Position numbers and translations under genes: made by a program. From assembly GCA_903813345.2 (NCBI GenBank), contig CAIIXF020000002.1, positions 658,001-722,000 on the forward strand: DNA of 64,000 nt, in the 5' to 3' direction. This document shows, in pieces, positions 46,143 to 58,021 of this stretch. Source of the stretch: Owenia fusiformis. Taxonomy: Eukaryota > Annelida > Polychaeta > Sabellida > Oweniidae. How positions within the stretch are numbered: position 1 is the stretch's first letter; every line of letters starts with the position of its first letter. The notes beneath the pieces were generated by a model. It was not told where the DNA came from. It was given only the letters and a program-made list of their open reading frames with translations, and searched no databases.

Positions 46143-48888
46143 CTGCAAGAATAGAGTTTACATTAAATAGGTGCAAATATTTCTTGTATTGACTCTAGAA
46201 GGGGATTGTGATCTCATTTCTTAATTTTTCACAAAGTTCTGTATTCGAATGAATACACTAAAATAGTATAGTAATAAAATAGTTTAAACATATAATAATA
46301 TACTGCATATATTAATAAGCCTATATTTGTGAACTCATATTCATGACACCATTTTTTGGTAAAAGAAACATTCATAATTTCGATTGTTGTCCGTGAAATG
46401 AATATTTTTTGTAGGGATCCCTTGATATTTGGTCAGAGAGTTGATCATATATAGTTCATAAAGTTCATAAACAGACATAAGTTATATTATTTGTCGATGC
46501 TATTTGTTTGTACCATATAAAAGATAAGATAGCTCAAGATTAGCTCCATTTGGGTATATTCATAAGAGCACATAAAGGAACATCTCTTAAGAAAGATTTA
46601 CACGGATTGTTCTAAGAAATGTTTTATTTAAAAAACTCCCAGATAGCACCTACAATTCACTATGTTAAACTATAGGTGGCAGCAAAAGATATTTATAAAA
46701 CATTTGAAGCATAACCTGTTCCATGAAAATGTTTGTAAAAGACATGAACACATCGTTGAACATCAAGGATCCTATGTTGCCTGCCCGCTGTATAGTATGA
46801 AGCTCTTTTTGCCCGGAATAGTGTAAAAATGATCATGTGCTAAACCTTTCCAATAAACCCTGATCGATTTTTGAGAAACTATCATTTTGGTTCTCTCATC
46901 ATTGCTAGTACCTATACATTATAGAGCATTCAGTCTCAAATGATGTTGGATCACAAATCCAGTATCAACGTCCATATGTGTGTCAAAGGGTCAACATCCA
47001 TTTGCAGAGACGTCATGACACCATAGAACAGAATAATTTACAATGGTCATCAGGAGAAAACTACAAGCTGATCTCGATCTATATTTCTCAACCATCAAAT
47101 TGATGATCAATTCAAAGAGTTACCACAAATCGAGCAAGTAGATCTGGACAGATTCTTTTCACTTGGAAGATGGGGAAATGCAATTGATAGATTGGCCCTA
47201 GAACAACAAAACAAACAACAAATACTGTATAAGTGGTAATTTTGCCTAATCATTTAATTTGCCTATTTCCTAATTTTTGCCAGGTTCGGAAAATTAAATG
47301 TCGGAAATATTGTCTTTATAATGTTATCCAATGGGAGGTTTCTTGTAATTAGGAAAATTAAAATTAGGAAAATGATGAAATTTGACCATTCGGAAAATTA
47401 ACCACTCGGAATTAAATACCACTTATACAGTATATTAACACTAGTGCCGAAGGGAAATGACCAAAAGTTGTAATGGAACTTAGCAAGAAAAAGCAAACTT
47501 TAAGTGTTTACCAGTCAAGAAAAACAAACCCCATATAGCCCAAAACCATGATCTTACATGAAAGGAAATAATGTCTAATACCCACTTTCCCCCAACATTC
47601 AAGAACCAATTTCACAATCCAAGACCAGAAGACCAAGAATTTCTCAATTAATAATTTCTTGAACTAATCTTATTTTGTCTAGCTTTAAACTCCTATAATT
47701 GTGAAAAATGAAGAATAACATTGAACTGTCTTACACAAAATTGAGTTGAAGCAACATATGCAAACTATAAAATACTTTGAATATAAACATTTTATCATTG
47801 TCGCTTTAATTAATAATCATTATCTGAACATAATTGTAAATCAACTAAAGGGACATTAATGTTTGTTCCAATTACAGAGCTTCATTTTACATTAAGTCAA
47901 TTGGTACCAGGACCCTGAAAAGTGTTCAGAAACTAGTTTCGTTTCACTTTTACTGTACTATACAATATCTCTTTTAAATGATCTACGATAAAGAATTTGG
48001 TGGATTGATTTTCAGAGTGTAAAAATAAACAGGACCACTACCTTTGCTATTGTTCAAACTGGTTTAAACCAGGTACCAGGTTTATAACCTAATAAAAAGG
48101 CTTATAAATTCTTAACACGTTATCCATGATAATTATGTACAGTAAGTCATAGAACAATTAGGACATTGATTTCTATATCTATGTTATCTATTTCACTACT
48201 AAGAAAAATGTTTGAATAAATACAAAAATCAAAAATATAATGTTCATGGTCTATACAATTTCTAACAACAATGTATTTTATCAGAACTGCCAAATATCCC
48301 TGTATAAGAATCATTGCATGGTGTGGGTTGTCTTAGAATTAGCAGCCATGTTGCAATGTTTCTGGTTAAAATTAGAATGCTATAAATTGCACATACAATA
48401 GAGATTTAATCAAAGCTACACCTAATGCTGGTTACAAAAAATGGTTGATATAGCAATACATTATACTAGATACAAGAAATTACTACTCACTACTACTAGT
48501 GCAATACCATCAATGCGCTCATTTAAAAACTAATATTGTGGTTCATTGAAATCACAGTTTGATTAATTCCTCAATTAACTCGATGTTTCACAAATCGTAC
48601 AACCACTTTGCATGTAAACTAAATATGACCTTCATATTATATTCTCATCTTTGAAGTACACAACTTTATTGTGATATCGGCTTCAACAGCAGTGACAACA
48701 ATTTTCTTTTAATATAATGGCATAAGGTTCATTTTCAGCATGCACATGGTAATTTCTTCTGGTTGCTTATAACAAAACACCCTGCTGTTTAAAAGAATTT
48801 GTTGAAAATACAATTGTGGTCAGAAATTCTAATTACATGTAGATCAAAGGAGGTGTTAAACACATACAACATGAATCCTGTCTTTTAT
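46143..48888. other. Non-coding intron with dispersed repeats
   Basis: Holds a MITE at 47224-47432 and, at about 47440-47590, a repeat (GCAAGAAAAAGCAAACTTTA, then CCCCATATAGCCCAAAACCA) also found at about 12790-12955 and 31130-31310. Nothing coding seen. Confidence 0.5.
47224..47432. mobile_element. MITE with TACTGTATAAGTGGTA ends
   Basis: TACTGTATAAGTGGTAATTT is mirrored by AAATACCACTTATACAGTA; TA at both borders suggests a mariner/Tc1-type target. About 209 bp, no ORF. Confidence 0.7.
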
Positions 48889-49256
48889 TTAGAGCTTATT
48901 TATTTTCCTGGACTTGCTTGTTGCAACCCGATGAACATTCCGAAGATGCAAATTCAGACTGGATGACTGAGTAAATCCTTTCAAACAGAATGTGCACTTA
49001 TATGGTCTATTGCCTGTATGAACATTCATGTGTACTTTCAAATGTGAGCTTGAGCCCATCTTCTTATGGCAGATTTCACATTCATAACCAAACTGACTTT
49101 TAGATTTTGCTATCCTGGTTTCATTGTTGCGGATTCGAGAATTATTCATTGTTTCTGCTGATGTTACACCAGAAGTCCATCTTCTTGTCAGCGCAGAGTA
49201 AGCTGGTTGAATCTTGCAAGTGCTGTCTCCAACGCTGCCTCCATCATATAGATATT
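48889..49256 (-). CDS. Two-finger C2H2 terminal exon
   Basis: The coding exon extends right of its first ATG. After the acceptor (GATTTCAG, 49259-49257) come AA and then YLYDGGSVGDSTCKIQPAYS and further open sequence to the fingers. Finger 1 CEICHKKMGSSSHLKVHMNVH, linker TGNRPY, finger 2 CTFCLKGFTQSSSLNLHLRNVH, basic tail KSRKINKL, TAA at 48891-48889. 368 nt = 2 + 122 codons, the common phase. Closest to 49866-50212 (FTQ(S/T)SSLNLH in finger 2), its neighbour and likely tandem duplicate. Confidence 0.82.
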
Positions 49257-49750
49257 CTGAAATCAGAGAAATGAATATTCAATTTTGTATTATAGCTGAA
49301 AGCTAGAGAATGTGATATATGCATTACACACCTAGCGAAGCATTTTTATGGAATTCAATGGGAAAGTTATATCAAAAGACAATGCCCATTTACATCCAAC
49401 ATTCCACACTTTCTTTAATAACCATGGCAATTTCATAACATCATGATTTATTTCCATAAAATTCCAACAAAATAATGGGATTGCAAGCACAAATCAGAAC
49501 AACAGAAAATACACACATCTAACAAATGGTATACAAAAAGTGGCAGTATACATGCATATTTTGAAAAAGAAAAATTGCATAGAAAGTAAACAATGTACCT
49601 AGGCCTATGTATAACTGTATATGTTTTATTCTTGAAATATAGTTTAAAAAAGGTATACTAGAACTTGGGTATATTTAAAAAAAACTTCAGAATGGTATAT
49701 GTGAAGGCAGAAAGTTACTAATATAGCCAAATATGATAAATATAAACACA

Positions 49751-49826
49751 CAGGGTGTCCATAAAGTTTTTTATCACTTAATATCAACTTTGTATTGTAT
49801 TTGTAAAGATACTTTATGGACACCCT
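49751..49826. mobile_element. Tiny hairpin MITE
   Basis: CAGGGTGTCCATAAAGT and ACTTTATGGACACCCTG are perfect inverted ends 76 bp apart; mariner-like ends. Confidence 0.75.
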
Positions 49827-49865
49827 GTATATATTCTTATCCTATTGATTAACTTAATGTACCTT

Positions 49866-50212
49866 CTAATCTTGTTTTCTACAATTGTTTCCTCTCTTTA
49901 CTATGTCCACATTTAATTGATGCACTCTCCGCTGATGTAAATTCAAGCTTGAAGTTTGTGTGAATCCTTTTAGACACAGTGGGCATTTGAACGGTTTCTC
50001 ACCAGTGTGAACATTTTTGTGATTATTTAGATGGGTGATCGAAATAAACTTTTTTCCGCAGATATCACATGACCACTTTGTTTTTCTCTGCTTAGCACTT
50101 TCATGTCTTTCATAAATACTTTCATATGGTTCCTTGTTGAATCTGATATTGGTGTTTGTAGAGTTTTGATATTCCCCTGACTCAACTTTAATATATCCAG
50201 ATGTGTAGACTG
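49866..50212 (-). CDS. Two-finger C2H2 terminal exon
   Basis: Acceptor GATTTCAG, then CA + VYTSGYIKVESGEYQN, a polar linker, finger 1 CDICGKKFISITHLNNHKNVH, linker TGEKPF, finger 2 CPLCLKGFTQTSSLNLHQRRVH, tail NNCRKQD, TAG at 49868-49866. 347 nt = 2 + 115 codons. IKVE in the linker resembles a SUMO-attachment site (psi-K-x-E); that is a guess from a four-residue motif. Same phase as its sister exons. Confidence 0.83.
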
Positions 50213-51258
50213 CTGAAATCAAAAACATTGATGAAATTAAAATTCTTATTTGATATTGGTCTTCATTTTCAAGTATTAAAATGGATATAGAGTGCTGAAA
50301 TCAAAAACAAATAAGAAACAAAAACTTTTTTATGATATTGGTATTTCCACTTTTTGATATTGGTCTGTCTTTCTTCTTAAGTCTTCAACGGTACTCCCTT
50401 GTCGCTATGCATCAGCATATAAAATATGAACCACATCCCTGGTTTTTGAGAAGTTGTCCAATGGGTAAAATATTAGGATGTTTACGAAAAATGGCTGCCT
50501 CAAACAAGCCTTAAAATGATGATATTTAATACAAATTAACAATGCCTAAAAACCAGCACCCCCTCCCCCTCAAAGATTGACCTGTCGAACATGGTATTTA
50601 TCATATACACTCACTTAAAAGTCATGAGTGGACAAATCCTCACCAGCTAAAAGAAACAATGTCTAACATCTGTACTCCCCAAATAAAATAATGACCAGTT
50701 AAACATGTTATTCATATGTGATCGCTTTAAAGCCTAATATCCTCATAAACTAAAACATTTACGGCAAATATATGTTACAATAATGTTTATTAAAATAAAG
50801 AACTTGTATTTCAGACACTCAAAATGTCTGATAAACACAGAATCTTACATATCATAAATTGAAATAGTGTTAAAAACTCAAGCAAAACTAATAATTTAAA
50901 AAATGGATTATATTCATCAACAAATGAGGTATTCATATCAGGATAACTTGAAAGTGATTTATTTATATTAATCCTTATAAGGGAATATCATATTGTCAAA
51001 TGTCTTGCAAGTCTTCATGCTCCTGAAGTGATCGTTTGTGTCCATGATCCCTATAAGCCCTGGCCATTTCAAGCATATCATCAAATGTTTTGCAAATCGT
51101 CATACACCTAAAGTGACCCCTGATGTATATCCATGACAATGGATTAAAACCATCCTTCATGATCCCTATCAAATCTTTTGCAAATCCTCATGCACCCTCA
51201 GTGACCTATGGTGTATATCCATGACAATTGATTCATAAAAGCATCTCTTTCATGTTCC
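50213..51258. other. Non-coding intron with imperfect repeats of finger-exon sequence
   Basis: At 51000-51240 short stretches such as CAAATCGTCATACACC and CAAATCCTCATGCACC, next to AAGCATATCATCAAAT, recur about every 90 bp and resemble the 3' end of the exon at 51259. They look like decayed duplicates. No open frame. Confidence 0.45.
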
Positions 51259-51549
51259 TTAAAAGGGAATATCAAGCATATCATCAAATTTTTTGCACTT
51301 CTTCATGTGTCTGTCAAGTGATCCTTTATAGCCATATACCACGTGGCAAAAAGGACATTCAAATTTAATATGTTCATGTTTGGCCTGTATGTGTCTTCTC
51401 ATATTATTCGGAAGAAACACTCCATCACAATGTCTACATTTGAGACTCTCTTTGTCCTTCTCCTCCGAATGCTTCATTAATATGTGTTGATGAAGACTTT
51501 CACTCGTTCTGTACTGTCTGGAACACTTGTCACACTCATATTCTTTATG
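51259..51549 (-). CDS. Multi-finger module, last exon (fingers 3-5)
   Basis: Acceptor CTTCCAG at right, opens HKEYECDKCSRQYRTSE. Three fingers: CDKC..HILMKH, CRHC..HIQAKH, and CPFC..HMKKC (a C2HC variant). Ends DDMLDIPF with a stop at 51259. 291 nt in phase 0, joining the previous exon (51796-51959), which ends SSHTN, so that the linker SSHTNHKEYEC spans the splice. The finger sequences are less uniform than in the two-finger exons. Confidence 0.83.
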   Translation of the reverse strand, partial: HKEYECDKCSRQYRTSESLHQHILMKHSEEKDKESLKCRHCDGVFLPNNMRRHIQAKHEHIKFECPFCHVVYGYKGSLDRHMKKCKKFDDMLDIPF

Positions 51550-51795
51550 CTGGAAGCAAATTTAGTGATTTAAATAATGACATTCATAATAGTCGATCTA
51601 ATATATCTCACCTTATCCACATCTGAAATATTTCAATTCTATAACTGAAACTTTTCATATTTTTTCTACTCTCAAGTGGGTGCAATTAAATTCTAAATTG
51701 GGTGAAAATTTTGTTTGACATGTTGACTGGTTGCAATTCATTTGTAATTTAATCCATAGAGAGATCATTGGAGTGATCCTTTAAACTGGTCTTAC

Positions 51796-51959
51796 ATTTG
51801 TATGAGATGATTTATGAGCTACGTATCTTTCATGTCTCTGGAAAGCCTTTCCACAGCCATCAACTGTACATGTAAACTTTGCTTTCCCTCCGTGTTTGAG
51901 AACGATGTGATCGCATAGTCCACTCTTTGACAAGAATGGCTTACCACAAAATGAACACA
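51796..51959 (-). CDS. Multi-finger module, middle exon (fingers 1-2)
   Basis: Acceptor TTGTAG, then TG + CSFCGKPFLSKSGLCDHIVL; the next finger is CTVDGCGKAFQRHERYVAHK (CX4C type). Donor GTAAGA after HTN. 164 nt = 2 + 54 codons. Its entry phase fits the preceding exon 52266-52361 (one T left over) and would also fit the shared donor directly, so the first exon might be skipped. Confidence 0.82.
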
Positions 51960-52265
51960 CTACAATAAGACAGCATAACTATTAGTCATTTACATGTAGG
52001 CAAAGTTTAGTGTTTTGTTTAAAATTATTGTGTAAAATATTGCATCTAAATTATGCCAATTTAACTAACATTAACCATATTGAAACAAAACATATGGAAA
52101 CCTCCTTCAAAAGTTTGAAAGCACCAACTCTGAATCTAAATAAATATCTTTTTAGTTTTCAAGAGAACATAAATGAGTTAAATCTATTCAATCAAATATC
52201 ATTAAGCCTCAACAACTATTCTTATGCTTTAGGGGTTAGGGTAAGGGGAATAAAAATCAACTTAC

Positions 52266-52361
52266 AATTAGCATGTTTTTTGTGACCTGCTTTCGATTTA
52301 ACCAGTGCTTTGGATAGAGTTGCTTTCGTAATGGAGTCCTTTGGCAAAAATCTGTGTTTTT
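52266..52361 (-). CDS. Multi-finger module, first exon (basic linker)
   Basis: Acceptor ATTTTCAG then AA + KHRFLPKDSITKATLSKALV, basic, ends KKHAN plus one nucleotide before GTAAGT. 96 nt = 2 + 31 codons + 1. No finger; it forms the linker between the shared body and the five fingers. The phase at both ends is consistent, which supports it as a real exon. Confidence 0.7.
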
Positions 52362-52786
52362 CTGAAAATGTAATGAACAAATGCACATTTTCTTTTTGAG
52401 ATTGTGATAAGGGGGAGTGGGTCTTAGACATTGTTTCTTTGTGTACTTAATCAGTATTCACCTGAAGATTTTTCAAAATAAAAGGAATGTTCCAATATTG
52501 AAATAACCGGAAGTCAGATTTCAATGCTGAATCCTGAGAAAATTTCCAAATATAGTAATACCTCACACATTGAATTGAGAGAAGTTGACTGCAAAAGCAA
52601 ATACTTTCATTAAGTTGGCTTAAATATTCCTCTTCTGTTGCAGACTAGCAGCATCGTCTTCTTTCAATAGGCTCCCATTGCAGAGTAGAATGACTGCGCA
52701 AAGAGGTTTAATATGCGATTAGATAAATATTAAGGTAATTATACCACCATCTAAGGTAAACTGAGTCACCAATTCTACCAGTTCAT

Positions 52787-53030
52787 TTATTGGAGAAATT
52801 GGAATATTTCTGTTATTTTGAACCAAAAAACTGTATACCAACCACAAAATTCAATGCAAAATGTTGACACATTTGAACTTTCCATTGATTCATTCAAACT
52901 TTCTGTTGCCTTATTTATGTTTTCTGTTGGCTTATTTGAATTTTCTCTAGGCTCATTTAAACTTTCTGCTTTTCCAGTATAATTCTCTCCTGTGTGTAAT
53001 TCCTCTGCAGAGTTAAATCTCTCTGGCATG
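52787..53030 (-). repeat. Mixed 21-bp/18-bp minisatellite
   Basis: Minus strand reads degenerate units such as GAAAGTTTAAATGAG / GAAAATTCAAATAAG (21 bp) beside units of the 18-bp kind also seen at 61.1 kb. Although open for 80 codons (AEELHTGENYTG then ESLNE-type repeats), the composition is that of a tandem repeat, not a gene. Confidence 0.6.
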
Positions 53031-53734
53031 TACTCTCAAGCTGTGTTGAGCGAAGTTATTGTAATTGAAAATGTGTCTCGGCAAATCAAGCAGTTGAAAA
53101 TCTCTTTAGGGACATCAACTGAATTTATCAGAAAACTTGTGTAAAAATATAAATACATGCAAAGTTCCTAAGCCAAAAGTTTCTCCAAAATAACTAAGAG
53201 AAAAGCCAAAATGATACAACAAACTGATACATAAACAACACCTTTTGAATACCGTAAAGTTCCAAAATTATCAGCTCCAGAAAGTGTCACTAAATTGGCT
53301 CTTTGACATGTCTACTTATATAACAAACATAACATGTTTGCATTCACACTTTTTAACTTCCAATAAAAATGATAAATTAAATATAGGATTATCTTTTCAA
53401 TAAATCAATCACACAAAACACAATTAAAATAGAAAAAAAATAAAACTGAAGTGTGCTGTAACTGCATTGTAACTGCTTTCACATTTTTTTTCAAAATAAA
53501 AGTATATATAAGAAAAATATACTAAACAGAATACATTTCATGAATTTATTATTGAGAATACAATTTATTTCAAAACATATTATTTACAATGTAATGTTTA
53601 ATGAGCACACAAATTGCCAATTGTCACCAGTCATCACAAACATGATATATTTAAAAGCAGAATCAGCAAGGGAGTTGACAAAATTGCAAGCAATATGTAT
53701 ACTTGATCTTTCATTGTGTTCCTTACAAGCTCAA

Positions 53735-53920
53735 ATATGATATCTCCCAAAAGATCTGTGATATGTTATCAATTGGTGAAGTTATTTAACATTAATGGTG
53801 CAAAAATGGAGGGAAAATATTTAAATTCTCCAAAATATTAAGAATTGCAACCATTCTTATAGACAAATTATTGCGTTGTTGTAAAAATTCTTAGTTTCTT
53901 CAAATAAAGTATTATATACT
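53735..53920. repeat. Dispersed repeat, inverted copy of 35580-35790
   Basis: Shares, in reverse, TAACATATTGTGAATG-like and ACCATTCTTAT segments with the 1.8-kb insertion of the third unit. Confidence 0.5.
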
Positions 53921-54105
53921 CAGGGGCAATATTATAGGCCCAAAATATTTTTAAATTGAAACAATTTTCGTCAAGATGAAGCATCAAAGTCACCAAAGTA
54001 AATGCTAGATCTAATTCTGCCTTTAATACTTTTAATGGTCGTTTAATGTCGCATTTAAAATAAAGAACAAGAGATACATAAAGAGCCTAACAAGAAACTG
54101 AATAT

Positions 54106-54580
54106 TCACTTGTGCTCTTTTCTCTTGTGTTTTGAAAGCATTCCTCTGTACGCAAATTTTTTACCACATACTTTGCAAGTATAGACAGGAATCTCTGGAG
54201 AATGTTTAAATTTTATGTGTTCTTTTAGGTACCGTTTCGACTTAAAAGCTTTTCCGCATTCATGGCATTTGGCATCCCTAGCTGTCTTTCCACACAAGTC
54301 TTTGTGTTCTCTAAGACTTCTAGCGTGGGCAAACTTCTTGGGGCACTTTGGACATTTAAATTTTAAATTCATATGCATCATCTGGTGATCTATAAAGACG
54401 TTTTTGTATGAGAAGCCCTTCCCACATATGTCACAGAAATGACTATAGTTGCCAGTGTGTTCAGCTTCGTGTCTCCTAAGTCCAAGTAATGTCTTGTAAG
54501 TCTTGCCACAAGTTGAGCACTGTATGCTTCCTGGAGTGTCTATACAACTGTGTTGGTCAAGTGCACTCTTTTGCCCAAAA
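54106..54580 (-). CDS. Seven-finger module, second exon
   Basis: Acceptor TATTTCAG, then T + FGQKSALDQHSC, which completes the finger begun in the previous exon. Then CSTCGKTYKTLLGLRRHEAEH, CDICGKGFSYKNVFIDHQMMH, CPKCPKKFAHARSLREHKDLC (C2HC), CHECGKAFKSKRYLKEHIKFKH and CVCGKKFAYRGMLSKHKR-type fingers (the last reads CKVCGKKF). Stop at 54106. 475 nt = 1 + 158 codons. Most proximal and largest finger set in the series. Confidence 0.85.
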
Positions 54581-54867
54581 CTGAAATAAGCAAATCAAGA
54601 TTATTCAAAAGTACAAAATAATTCGTATCAAATATTTCCACTCAAAAACTTAATGAGAGACAATGTATAATTAAACACATGTCCTTTCTAGAAGATAAAT
54701 GTCATATCCTGATACTGAGATTTTGCCAGTTAAATTGAGTCCAACACTTAAGAAGATAGTCACTCATTCCAACTAAATTTAATTTTCCAATTCCTCATTC
54801 TATGAATATTAACAGAATAAATAAAACTGACACCATATGTCACTACAATTATCAAATTTTGACTAAC

Positions 54868-55144
54868 CATTTTCCACAATTATGACACACATATCTTTTA
54901 GAGTGGGTATGTTTGTGTCTGTATGCTGTCCACATTTTCTCCGTTTTGAAGTTGCAGGCTGAGCATGCAAAAACCTGTTTATCGTTTGCCACAGATTTTA
55001 TTATTTTTGGCAGAACATCATTGTCTGGTTTTTCCAACTCTATCGGTTGTTCAAGAACATTATGAGCTACTATGTTCTTTTGTTTGTCACTGTTAATAGA
55101 CTTCAGCCAAACGCCATCAGGGTCATTACATGCACTCACAATAT
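54868..55144 (-). CDS. Seven-finger module, first exon
   Basis: Acceptor CATTCCAG, then AT + IVSACNDPDGVWLKSINSDK, an acidic/polar linker, then finger CSACNFKTEKMWTAYRHKHTH and the start of the next (CHNCGK). The donor GTTAGT splits that finger. 277 nt = 2 + 91 codons + 2. Entry phase fits the shared BEN donor. Loosely conserved donor (GTTAGT). Confidence 0.8.
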
Positions 55145-55555
55145 CTGGAATGATAAATATATGTTTAACTTCTGTCAAATTACCAAACAGAGCCTTCCTG
55201 TTGAAATAAGTTGCCAAATTCTGTTGATTTTGTATAGGAGTAAGTGGGGAAATCTACGAGCAAAGGTGGTTTTAAACAGATGTTTGATCCCTATCCCAGG
55301 AGTCCTATCCACTTTTCAATTTGGATTATTTTACACAGAATCACAATAAGGTTAGAGATACCCAATAAGTTGAATTGCTTTGTCACAAAGCTATTTAACC
55401 TGCTGTGTAGCAGAGTACCAATGACACACCAAAACAGTGTACTAGTATATTTTAAAATACTAATTCATCTTTATTAAAATGTTACACTGTTACATGAAAT
55501 ATGAAACTCAGCATATCCCAATTGAAAAAAGCCTATGGAAAATCATCTCCAATTA

Positions 55556-55930
55556 TCACCTAACTTACTCTTGATAATGAGTTGAAAGTTAGGTGAATAA
55601 ATTCACATGCAAATTATCTAACTAAACTAACGCTTAATTAACGCTTAATTTGCAACTTTATTAACGGTTAACTACCATCAATATGCAAATGAACTATATA
55701 GTGGTAGATTGTCACTGATTTACGTAAATAAGGTGAAAGTTAGTCGTAAGTTTGATACAAGTTAATCTCTACGTATCACCTAACTTAATATTGATAATTA
55801 GTTGAAAGTTAGGTTTCACATGCAAATAAGCTAACTATCACCTCTAATTAACAATTAACTTTCACCTTAATAAACCATTTATCATCACCATTATGCAAAT
55901 GAGCTAAACAATGGTCCATTTTACTGGTTA
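55556..55930. repeat. Two-unit ~231-bp repeat with four ATGCAAAT octamers
   Basis: ATCACCTAACTTA followed by TTGATAAT(G/T)AGTTGAAAG recurs at 55556 and 55787. CACATGCAAAT and TATGCAAATGA each appear once per unit. ATGCAAAT is the classic POU-domain octamer. Could be enhancer-like or simply repeat DNA. Confidence 0.6.
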
Positions 55931-56589
55931 CCATAAATTAGGCGTTAAATGTGCTCCAACTTACACTTCATCTACGAAACAGTATAAAAAGCTGTTGTCA
56001 TCATTGTTATACAGTCAGACAGTACATAGCTATTTATTTTCACATTTTCGCAACGAGGCATTTAAATGCAAGATGTCACCATTTGTTACATTGTGAGTCA
56101 TTTGTTACAGACACCGAGGTACGAACACTTAACACTGTTTACTATTTTTCATTTGTTTTGAGACTAATAACAGGTGAGGAATTGGTGACATAATAAACAA
56201 AAACACATGGTTCCTACCAACACCATTGTCTAGTAAACACCCTTCCGAGCACTTACTGTATTAAATAACCTCTGTAAATAACCTCTGTTATGAACACTTA
56301 CATTTCTGAGGCTCCATAGGTTTTCACTGTACAAAGGTTTTACTTAATGTATATTTTTAGTTATGTTGGCTAGAAGTAATAATATTGAGCTTAAAGGTGC
56401 ATTATATTCCTGGACATTTCATGATGTTATTAGGCTTTAAAAAAGCAAGATTGTAATATAGCCGAATTGAACATCTACCACTGCCATCTATTTTTATGAT
56501 ATATCAAGCTCAAACACTTAATTTCACCGTCATGTATCAAATCACTTTATTCCATGTGCATACATAATAAGTGCTGTATACATTGTAAA

Positions 56590-57040
56590 TAGCGTTTCAA
56601 TTGTTTCAACTGTTTCAATCGTTTCAATCAGTTCAATCGTTTCAATGCTTGCATCATTTCCTCCGTTTCAATGCTTGCGTCATTTCAAGCATTTCAATCG
56701 TTTCAATCGATTCGCCTTTGAAATTAATTTAAAGTTTCGCTGTTTGCGCCTGTTTCGCCGTTTCAAGCATTTCAATCATACGACCAATTCATGGAGAAAC
56801 GGGCGAAACGATTGAAAAGAAAAACGAACATGCACGTTTTTTGTTTCAAGCATTTCGCCGGGGCTTTTCAACCGTTTCAATCGATACGCCTTTGAAATGA
56901 AATTACTGTTTCGCTGCTTTCTTCTGTTTCGCCGTTTCAAGCATTTCAATCAATTCGCCTAAGCTTTTTCACATTCTCTTTCATTTCAACCATTTCAAGC
57001 ATTTCGGCCTTTTCGCCCCCCGTTTCAAGCATTTCGCCTG
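56590..57040. repeat. Degenerate GTTTCAATC minisatellite
   Basis: Many units like GTTTCAATC, CATTTCAAGC and GTTTCGCC in mixed order. The 62-codon minus-strand ORF here is a by-product. Confidence 0.75.
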
Positions 57041-57699
57041 CCAGTGTATACACCCCTATACATATACTGGTAAATGCAGTGATCTCCCAAGGATTTTTCT
57101 CAACCGGGTGCATAATTCTTAAAAAATTTGCCACACGTTGATTGCAGTAACTACCCAGGTAGCAAACTTTTACAAACTATTACATTCTAACTAATCACTG
57201 CAACACGTTAAAATATTGTTATCATGGAAACTGAATGTATCTATATGCTTCTGAATTTTAATCTGCTGGGTTGGCAGCCATACTTTCATTTTCTCATCTA
57301 TTTTAATTGATTAAGTGAACTAAACATTGATTAAGGTTCCCATGAGGACTTTAAACTCTACTTTGATTAAGTCGTAGCCATAACTATAATCCATGACTAT
57401 AAAAATGACGTTAGTCAGTATAGTCATTGATATAATATGTGAATTACCAAAATGTTATTCTCAGAAATGCCTCAAAAGCTACCAACATGTACAACTGGAA
57501 GTTCAGCTTTACTTCCAGTTAATTTCTGGGAAATTTTCAAGTGGGCCCTCAACTGTTTTCAATTGGGCGCAGAGCATTAATCGTGTGTGTTAACAAGTTC
57601 AACTGTGCATAGCTTCCAGTGCAAGGCCCTGAGGAGATCATAGATGTATAGTATATATATAATACAATATTGAACACCCAACTCCAAACACTATACAGC

Positions 57700-57895
57700 A
57701 TTATCATATAATAAAGATGTATTTACAGAACAAGTTCAAACGTCGGACACTTAAATTGAAAATCCCTTCTATTATATGTCTCTAGAGCATCATCATATCG
57801 TAAAGATTTATGTACGGAACAAGTTCAAACGTCGAACACTATAGTTGAAAATCCCTTCTTACATAGAGTTCTGTCTCTAGAGCGTCTTAAAAATT
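57700..57895. repeat. ~110-bp direct repeat, two units
   Basis: GAACAAGTTCAAACGTCG followed by GAAAATCCCTTCT and TGTCTCTAGAGC occurs twice. Confidence 0.7.
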
Positions 57896-57917
57896 TACTG
57901 TAGTCTTCTACTTAATA

Positions 57918-58021
57918 TTAGTCTACCAATCCAATTTTTTTAATAATGTTCCTATTCGCTGCAACTTTTTCATTAAAGATTCTCGTAAAATTGTTGTAAT
58001 GTAGTATTGTTTCTGTGTAGC
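57918..58021 (-). CDS. Candidate fingerless terminal exon
   Basis: Next to the BEN exon: pyrimidine tract and TATTTTCAG, then GC + YTETILHYNNFTRIFNEKVA and onward to LVD and TAA (57920-57918). 104 nt = 2 + 34 codons, again the shared phase. If used, it would end the protein after the BEN region without zinc fingers. No homology recognised, and such a short ORF could be chance (34 codons). Confidence 0.35.

Noticed and set aside
52787-53029. 80-aa Glu/Asn/Ser ORF as an activation domain exon
   Set aside because: Tandem repeat composition, no acceptor in the shared phase found at its start.
55911-56193. Overlapping ORFs as an extra exon
   Set aside because: Plus strand, no finger or splice pattern, adjoining the octamer repeat.
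56946-57134. 62-aa ORF rich in EMLE
   Set aside because: Product of the GTTTCAATC minisatellite read on the minus strand.
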